A stretch of 64,000 nt of DNA from Streptomyces seoulensis (GTDB lineage Bacteria > Actinomycetota > Actinomycetes > Streptomycetales > Streptomycetaceae), in contig NZ_AP025667.1 in assembly GCF_022846655.1 (NCBI RefSeq), positions 62,001 through 126,000 of the forward strand. The letters are read 5' to 3'. The notes under the pieces are model-generated. The model saw nothing but the letters and a program-made list of their open reading frames with translations, did not search any database and was not told the DNA's origin. The position numbers and the translations under genes are program-made. Of the stretch, positions 59,172 to 64,000 are shown one piece after another (the first letter of the stretch is position 1; each line of letters opens with the position of its first letter).

Positions 59172-59630
59172 CTATGTGGGGACGTGCAGTGACTCCACGG
59201 CCTTGACCAGCGGGGCGAGTCCGGGATTCAAGGCCGCCGCGTCCAGCGCCTCGCGCAGCGCGGCGTCGTTGGTCGGGCGTGCCTCCTCCAGCAGGCGCAG
59301 GCCGGCCTCGGTGACGTTGGTGTAGATGCCCCGGCGGTCGGTGGGGCACAGATATCGCTCCAGCAGGCCGCGGTCCTCCAGGCGGGTCACCAGTCGAGTG
59401 GTGGCGCTCTGGCTGAGGACGACGGCGTCGGCGACCTGCTTCATCTGGAGATGGCCGCCCTCTCCGTCGTGCTGCCTGCTGAGCACGTCGAGCAGGGAGT
59501 ACTCGCGCACGCTCAGCTCGTGCTGTGCCTGCAGGGCGCGCTCGGTGTGCGCCTCGATCCTCCCGTGGAGCAGAGACAGGGCGCACCAGCCCTGCGCGAG
59601 GGCGGTGAGCGCGGGGTCCGTCGCTGTCAT
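59172..59630 (-). CDS. MarR family transcriptional regulator
   Basis: A 152-residue winged-helix repressor. HTH segment LQMKQVADAVVLSQSATTRLVTRLEDRGLLER, wing CPTDRRGIYTNVTEAG. ATG 59630 with GGAGGA upstream. It is divergent from the MFS gene at 59775, and the shared gap holds an operator-like dyad, so it likely represses both itself and the exporter. Confidence 0.9.
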   Translation of the reverse strand: MTATDPALTALAQGWCALSLLHGRIEAHTERALQAQHELSVREYSLLDVLSRQHDGEGGHLQMKQVADAVVLSQSATTRLVTRLEDRGLLERYLCPTDRRGIYTNVTEAGLRLLEEARPTNDAALREALDAAALNPGLAPLVKAVESLHVPT

Positions 59631-59681
59631 TGGGGTGTTCCTCCGTCCCGGAGCGGCTGTACTCCAGAGTAGAGCACGGCC

Positions 59682-59699
59682 GCAATATCCAGCGATTGC
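59682..59699. promoter_or_regulatory. Candidate MarR operator
   Basis: GCAAT-N8-ATTGC, perfect 5-bp arms, overlapping the -35 of the MFS promoter. A second dyad, TTGCA-N13-TGCAA (59696-59718), overlaps it. Confidence 0.6.
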
Positions 59700-59725
59700 A
59701 TTTAACCCGCGTCTGCAACTATTGT
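59696..59725 (+). promoter_or_regulatory. MFS gene promoter
   Basis: TTGCAT (59696-59701), 18 bases, TATTGT (59720-59725). The -10 covers the GTG at 59724, which rules that GTG out as a start codon for a normal transcript. Confidence 0.65.
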
Positions 59726-59774
59726 GAAGGCACGCAAAGCGCTCCTGCAATCTTTTGGGAAGGTCTACCCCCTC

Positions 59775-60983
59775 ATGCCTCTCGCGCTTCTGGCCCTGGC
59801 GATCGGGGCCTTCGGAATCGGCACGACCGAGTTCGTGATCATGGGTCTGCTGCCCCAGGTCGCGGGCGAATTCGGGGTCTCGATCCCCACCGCCGGCCTG
59901 CTCGTCACCGGCTACGCCCTCGGCGTGGTGATCGGCGCCCCGCTGATGACCGTGCTCGGCACCAAGGTCTCGCGCAAGCGGATGCTGATGGTGCTGATGG
60001 GCCTGTTCATCGTCGGGAACCTGGTCTCCGCCGTCGCGCCCGTCTTCGCGGTCATGCTGATCGGACGAGTGATCGCCTCCCTCGCCCACGGCGCCTTCTT
60101 CGGCATCGGCTCCGTCGTGGCGGCCGAACTGGTGGCACCCCAGAAGAAGGCCGGCGCCATCGCGATGATGTTCACCGGCCTGACCGTCGCCAACGTCGTC
60201 GGCGTCCCGCTGGGCACGCTCATCGGTCAGCAGATCGGCTGGCGGGTGACCTTCGGAATCGTCGCCGTCCTGGGCCTGATCGGCCTCGCGGGCATCGCGA
60301 AGCTCGTGCCCGAGGTGCCCAAGCCCGAAGGCGTGCATCTGCGTCATGAGCTGGCCGCGTTCAAGAACGCCCAGGTCCTGCTCGCCATGGCGATGACCGT
60401 GCTCGGCTTCGGCGGAGTCTTCGCCGCCATCACCTACATCGCGCCGATGATGACCCACGTCGCCGGTTTCGCCGACGGCTCGGTCACCTGGCTGCTGGTC
60501 CTGTTCGGCCTCGGCATGGTCGGCGGCAACCTGATCGGCGGCAAGTTCGCCGACCGCGCCCTGATGCCCATGCTGTACGTCTCACTGGGCGCCCTGGCCG
60601 TCGTCCTGGCGCTGTTCACGCTCACCGCGCACAACAAGATCGCGGCCGCCGTGACCATCGCCCTGATCGGCGCCCTCGGCTTCGCCACCGTCCCGCCGCT
60701 CCAGAAGCGCGTCCTCGACCAGGCACACGGCGCACCGACGCTCGCCTCGGCCGTGAACATCGGCGCCTTCAACCTGGGCAACGCCCTGTCCGCCTGGCTC
60801 GGCGGCATCGTCATCGCGGCCGGGTTCGGCTACACCGCGCCCAACTGGGTCGGCGCCGTCCTCGCCGCTGCCGCCCTGCTGCTCGCCGTCCTGTCGGCCG
60901 CTCTGGAACGCCGCGACGCCAAGACCGGCTCGCCGACCGCTTCCGACGCGCTCGCCGCGCAGCCGGAGCCCGCCGGCCGCTGA
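59775..60983 (+). CDS. MFS transporter, DHA1 (arabinose efflux-like) family
   Basis: A 402-residue, 12-helix exporter. Start MPLALLALAIGAFGIGTTEFVIMG is the family's conserved N-terminus (drug:H+ antiporter, DHA1). GVSIPTAGLLVTGYALGVVIGAPLM and the GTKVSRKRMLM loop follow. ATG 59775 chosen because GGGAAGG lies upstream and the promoter -10 is at 59720. Divergent from marR and probably its target. Confidence 0.88.
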   Translation: MPLALLALAIGAFGIGTTEFVIMGLLPQVAGEFGVSIPTAGLLVTGYALGVVIGAPLMTVLGTKVSRKRMLMVLMGLFIVGNLVSAVAPVFAVMLIGRVIASLAHGAFFGIGSVVAAELVAPQKKAGAIAMMFTGLTVANVVGVPLGTLIGQQIGWRVTFGIVAVLGLIGLAGIAKLVPEVPKPEGVHLRHELAAFKNAQVLLAMAMTVLGFGGVFAAITYIAPMMTHVAGFADGSVTWLLVLFGLGMVGGNLIGGKFADRALMPMLYVSLGALAVVLALFTLTAHNKIAAAVTIALIGALGFATVPPLQKRVLDQAHGAPTLASAVNIGAFNLGNALSAWLGGIVIAAGFGYTAPNWVGAVLAAAALLLAVLSAALERRDAKTGSPTASDALAAQPEPAGR

Positions 60984-61071
60984 CGCCGCGCCCCACAGAC
61001 CCCCGTCCGCGCCGGTGACGGACACCCCGGCCCGGACGGACCCACCTCAGGAACATCCAAGGAGAACCACC

Positions 61072-61491
61072 ATGAGCACCACCACCTTCACCCCGCTCAC
61101 CACCGAGGACGCCGAGCTGCTCATTGCCACCGCCCGGCGCGCCGCCGAGGACGCCGGTGTGACCGTCAGCGTCACCGTCCTGGACGCCGGTGGCCACCTG
61201 CTCGCCTTCCGCCGGGACGACCGGGCCGTGCTGATCTCCGGCGAGACCAGCACCCGCAAGGCGTACACCGCGCTCCAGCTCGACGCGCCGACCGCCGACC
61301 TGGTCGACGCCGTGCAGCCCGGCGGCCTCTTCCACACGCTGCCCACCGCGCTCGACCGCCCGCTGCTCTTCATCGCCGGTGGCATCCCCGTCCACCGCGA
61401 CGGCCGGCTGATCGGCGCCATCGGCGTCGGCGGCGGCGCGCCCGAGCAGGACCACGGCTTCGCCACCGAGGCCGTGCGCGCCCTCGTCTGA
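61072..61491 (+). CDS. GlcG/HbpS family protein
   Basis: A 139-residue protein of the GlcG/HbpS (haem-degrading/binding) family: VTVSVTVLDAGGHLLAFRRDDRA, STRKAYTALQL, FIAGGIPVHRDGRLIGAIGVGGGAPEQDHGFATEAV. HbpS in Streptomyces reticuli binds haem and tunes a two-component system. This paralogue lacks a signal peptide, so it is cytoplasmic. AAGGAG before ATG 61072. It follows the MFS gene by 88 bases on the same strand and may be co-regulated. Confidence 0.87.
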   Translation: MSTTTFTPLTTEDAELLIATARRAAEDAGVTVSVTVLDAGGHLLAFRRDDRAVLISGETSTRKAYTALQLDAPTADLVDAVQPGGLFHTLPTALDRPLLFIAGGIPVHRDGRLIGAIGVGGGAPEQDHGFATEAVRALV

Positions 61492-61508
61492 GCAGGCCCC
61501 GCACCGAC

Positions 61509-61542
61509 ACGAAGGCCCCCGCCGAGCCGCGGGGGCCTTCGT
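61509..61542. terminator. Bidirectional terminator
   Basis: 14-bp perfect stem ACGAAGGCCCCCGC / GCGGGGGCCTTCGT with a 6-base loop between the GlcG/HbpS-like gene and the convergent acetyltransferase. Confidence 0.85.
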
Positions 61543-61555
61543 CATGCCGCCGGGC

Positions 61556-62422
61556 TCAGCCCGCGGCCACCGTCAGCGGTGCGAAGCGACGGGTCCAGTC
61601 CCCCGGCAGGTCGGCCGCGCCGAGCACCATGACGGCGTTCGACATCACCGGCGCGAGTCCCCGTTCCTTCACCCAGGCCAGCAGCTCCTCGTGGCGCGCG
61701 TCCACGTCGGTGCGCAGCGGCCGGTCGGTGCGGGCCGCCAGCGAGCCGATGAGGGCCTTGGCCGTCTCCGTGTCGCGGGCGATCAGCGGGCCCACGACAT
61801 GCGTCTGCATGTTGGGCCAGGCGGCGGCGTAGCCGGTGATCCGGCCGCCCTGCTCCGCCACGCGCACCTGGTCGGCGAAGGCGGGGAGCCTGACGAGGAT
61901 CGAGGTGCGGTCGGCGCCGAAGACCTCCGCGTCGAGGCGGAGGATCGAGGGAAGATCGTCGGCGGTCGCGGCCCGCGTCGGCACCGTCGGCTCCGATCCG
62001 TCCGGTACGAAGTGCCCCATGAGCATCTCCGCCCGGCCCACGGTCTTGAAGCCGATCTCCTCGTAGAGCGGACGGCCCAGGGGCGTGGCGTGCAGGGTCA
62101 GCGGGGTGCCCTCCATGGCCGCCACGACATGCCGCATCAGGCGGCGCCCCACGCCCTTGCGGGAGTGGCGTTCCGCGACCAGGACCATGCCGATGGCGCC
62201 GAGCTCCAGCCGCTGACCGGAGCCGTACTCCGTGACGACGCAGGCGGCGACGAGGCCACCGTCGGGGTCGTCGATGCCGAAGCCGTTGCCCGCCGTCAGC
62301 AGCAGCCCCCACTTATGTTCCTCGCGCGACCACCCCCGGTCCTCGGACAGGTCGGCGCAGGCGGTCAGATCGCGCGGAGTCAGACGACGGATGGGCAGCG
62401 CGGCGAGTGAAGAGATCGGCAC
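61556..62422 (-). CDS. Two-domain GNAT acetyltransferase
   Basis: A 288-residue tandem GNAT. The first half has RHSRKGVGRRLMRHVVAAM (acetyl-CoA site) and PLYEEIGFKTVG. The second half (VPTRAATADDLPSILRLDAEVFG onward) is a diverged, probably non-catalytic GNAT fold. GTG start at 62422 without a clear ribosome-binding site. Substrate is unknown. Confidence 0.83.
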   Translation of the reverse strand: MPISSLAALPIRRLTPRDLTACADLSEDRGWSREEHKWGLLLTAGNGFGIDDPDGGLVAACVVTEYGSGQRLELGAIGMVLVAERHSRKGVGRRLMRHVVAAMEGTPLTLHATPLGRPLYEEIGFKTVGRAEMLMGHFVPDGSEPTVPTRAATADDLPSILRLDAEVFGADRTSILVRLPAFADQVRVAEQGGRITGYAAAWPNMQTHVVGPLIARDTETAKALIGSLAARTDRPLRTDVDARHEELLAWVKERGLAPVMSNAVMVLGAADLPGDWTRRFAPLTVAAG

Positions 62423-62750
62423 GCCGATCAGGCTGTCCGAAGCGCCCCCTCCACGTCCACCGGATTCAAAGACCTCTTACTGCTTCAGGCCACGTTCCTC
62501 ACCCGGCGAACGGCCGACAGCCAGCGGTGTTTCACGTGAAACGGCATCGGGTGATCAACCAGCCGGTTCGGCGGCCGACAGAGTAATCGGACGAAGCGCG
62601 TCGAGAGCCGTGTTTCCGGGTAACGGGACGGGGCGCCGGTCCACGGTGCCACGCTGCGGAGCGAGTGCTGCGGTCCTCCGCCCCGCCGGGGATCACGCGC
62701 TTCCGAGGGGGAGAGCGCAGACCGCCGCAGGAGTGCGAGCGAGGGCACAC
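62423..62750. other. Gap with parS between acetyltransferase and flavohaemoglobin
   Basis: 328 bases with no gene. It contains parS site 10 and, near 62742, the GAGGG ribosome-binding site of the flavohaemoglobin gene. I see no convincing promoter. Confidence 0.4.
62528..62543. other. parS: parS site 10
   Basis: TGTTTCACGTGAAACG, one base from the perfect palindrome. Confidence 0.95.
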
Positions 62751-63983
62751 ATGGAAGCTCCGGTCACCACATCGGGGGACGACGGCATGCCGGACCCCGG
62801 CGGCCAACGGCCAGGGCGAGGTACGGAGACGGAGCCCGTCGCGACACGTCCGGCACGGGCCCATGCGCAGGCTTCCTGGGACGCGCTGCTCATCCGCCGC
62901 ACGATGGCGGAGATCGCTCCCGTGGCCGACAAGGTGACCTCCTACTTCTACGCCCTTCTCTTCGTGCGCCACCCCGAGCTGAGGCCCCTGTTCCCGCCCG
63001 CGATGGACACCCAGCGGGACCGGCTGCTGCGGGCACTGCTCACCGCGGCGGAGCACATCGACAACACGCCCGTGCTCGTCGACTATCTGCGGAACCTCGG
63101 CCGGGGCCATCGCAAGTACGGCACCCGCCCCGAGCACTACCCGGCCGTGGGCGCCTGCCTGATCGGCGCCCTGAGCACCTACGCCACCCACACCTGGAAC
63201 CCCCAGGCAGAGGCGGCCTGGGGCCGGGTCTACGCGATCATCTCCGAGGTGATGATCGACGCCGCCGCGGCGGATGGCCGGGACGCCCCGCCCTGGTGGC
63301 ACGCCGAGGTCGTCACCCACGACCTGAGGACACCCGACGTCGCCGTCCTCACGCTGCGCCCCGATCAGCCGTACCCCTTCCTGGCCGGGCAGTACGCGAG
63401 CGTCGAGACACCCTGGTGGCCGCGCGTGTGGCGGCACTACTCCTTCGCCTCCGCACCCCGCGCCGACGGGCTGCTCACCTTCCATGTGCGGGCGGTCCCG
63501 GCCGGCTGGGTCTCCAACTCCCTGGTCCACCGCGCCCACCCCGGAGACGTGGTGCGCCTCGGACCACCGGTCGGCTCGATGAGCGTCGACCACGGCACCG
63601 ACAGCGGCCTGCTCTGCCTGGGCGGCGGCACCGGCATAGCCCCGATCAAGGCCATGGTGGAGGAGGTCGCCGAGCGCGGCGCGCGCCGCCCGGTCGAGGT
63701 GTTCTACGGCGCCCGCAGCGACCACGACCTGTACGACATCGACACCCTGCTCCGGCTGCGGCAGGCCCATCCCTGGATATCCGTCCGGTCGGTCGTCGAC
63801 CGGGAGGACCGCCACCTCCACGACGCCGTGCGGGCGAGCGGCCCTTGGCGGGACTACGACGCGTACCTCTCCGGCCCGCCCGGCATGATCCGCAGCGGTG
63901 TCTCCGCGTTGCGGGCGCTCGGCGTTCCCGCGCCTCGCATACGGCACGACCCGGTCGAGGATCTCGTGGTCGTCGGTTCCTGA
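62751..63983 (+). CDS. Flavohaemoglobin-like globin-reductase
   Basis: A 410-residue globin fused to an FAD/NAD(P)H reductase. The globin (about 40-180) has the proximal histidine His120 in RGHRKYGTRPEHYPAVG. The reductase has FAD motif RHYS (228-231), NAD(P)H motif GGGTGIAP (291-298) and the C-terminal SGPPGM. Such proteins detoxify nitric oxide to nitrate. About 35 extra residues precede the globin, and the usual C of the C-G-P motif is Ser. ATG 62751 with GAGGG upstream; other starts (GTG 62763, ATG 62787) are possible. The gene is complete in the window. Confidence 0.88.
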   Translation: MEAPVTTSGDDGMPDPGGQRPGRGTETEPVATRPARAHAQASWDALLIRRTMAEIAPVADKVTSYFYALLFVRHPELRPLFPPAMDTQRDRLLRALLTAAEHIDNTPVLVDYLRNLGRGHRKYGTRPEHYPAVGACLIGALSTYATHTWNPQAEAAWGRVYAIISEVMIDAAAADGRDAPPWWHAEVVTHDLRTPDVAVLTLRPDQPYPFLAGQYASVETPWWPRVWRHYSFASAPRADGLLTFHVRAVPAGWVSNSLVHRAHPGDVVRLGPPVGSMSVDHGTDSGLLCLGGGTGIAPIKAMVEEVAERGARRPVEVFYGARSDHDLYDIDTLLRLRQAHPWISVRSVVDREDRHLHDAVRASGPWRDYDAYLSGPPGMIRSGVSALRALGVPAPRIRHDPVEDLVVVGS

Positions 63984-64000
63984 CGGCGCCGGCTCCGGTC

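Overview
The window is a 64 kb piece of a high-GC actinobacterial chromosome centred on the replication origin. It is almost certainly from a Streptomyces. The reasons are the very high GC at third codon positions, the GTG/TTG starts, the dnaA-oriC-dnaN order with a roughly 1 kb origin full of TTGTCCACA-like boxes, a 643-residue DnaA with a long linker domain, repeated parS sites (TGTTTCACGTGAAACA), and the order femX, alanine-racemase-like, GT87, class A PBP, padR, ino1. Much of the order also matches the two flanks of the Mycobacterium tuberculosis origin (pcnA to dnaA, recF to gyrA, ino1 to dnaB).

Layout. 1-4.4 kb: a Ser/Thr kinase, a secreted/anchored protein, the DLW-39 peptide, a small secreted protein and a stand-alone 3Fe-4S ferredoxin. 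4.4-8.5 kb: one giant nSTAND NTPase-WD40 protein with 14 WD40 blades. 8.7 kb: tRNA-Ile. 8.9-18.6 kb (all minus strand): DUF3566 membrane protein, gyrA, gyrB, DciA (DUF721), recF, gnd, dnaN. 18.6-19.8 kb: oriC. 19.8-21.8 kb: dnaA with its promoter and an inverted pair of DnaA boxes. 22.2-25.7 kb (plus): rpmH-rnpA-yidD-yidC-khpB, then rsmG. 25.8-29.5 kb: a small secreted protein, parA-parB and an acetyltransferase. 29.6-39.3 kb (minus): trxB-trxA behind a textbook sigma-R promoter, and the envelope operon DUF6049-murJ-pseudokinase-sigM-anti-sigma. 39.6-44.3 kb: CCA-adding enzyme, an MFS exporter and a padR-ino1 operon with a visible PadR operator. 44.7-51.8 kb: class A PBP, GT87 mannosyltransferase-like protein, alanine-racemase-like enzyme, FemX and a small membrane protein. 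52.1-57.2 kb: rpsF-ssb-rpsR-rplI, a MATE exporter and dnaB. 57.2-64 kb is more accessory: serine hydrolase, two acetyltransferases, MarR/MFS/HbpS-like genes and a flavohaemoglobin.

How it works together. The core is the replication and segregation hub: DnaA, DnaN, RecF, DciA and DnaB for initiation and loading, gyrase for topology, ParA/ParB with ten parS sites for origin segregation. The other themes are cell-wall synthesis (MurJ, its pseudokinase partner, PBP, FemX), thiol homeostasis (TrxA/B) and membrane protein insertion (YidC/YidD).

Best hunting results. (1) The only exact consensus DnaA boxes I found by eye lie outside oriC, upstream of parAB (TTGTCCACA) and of dnaB (TTATCCACA, inside a four-box cluster). 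(2) A 16-bp perfect inverted repeat inside oriC carries two opposed DnaA boxes. (3) Two parS sites sit inside 34-36 bp perfect palindromes at convergent gene ends, so centromere and probable terminator coincide. (4) There are clear regulatory sites for sigma-R (trxBA), PadR (padR-ino1) and MarR (MFS). I saw no CRISPR array, insertion sequence, prophage or intein.
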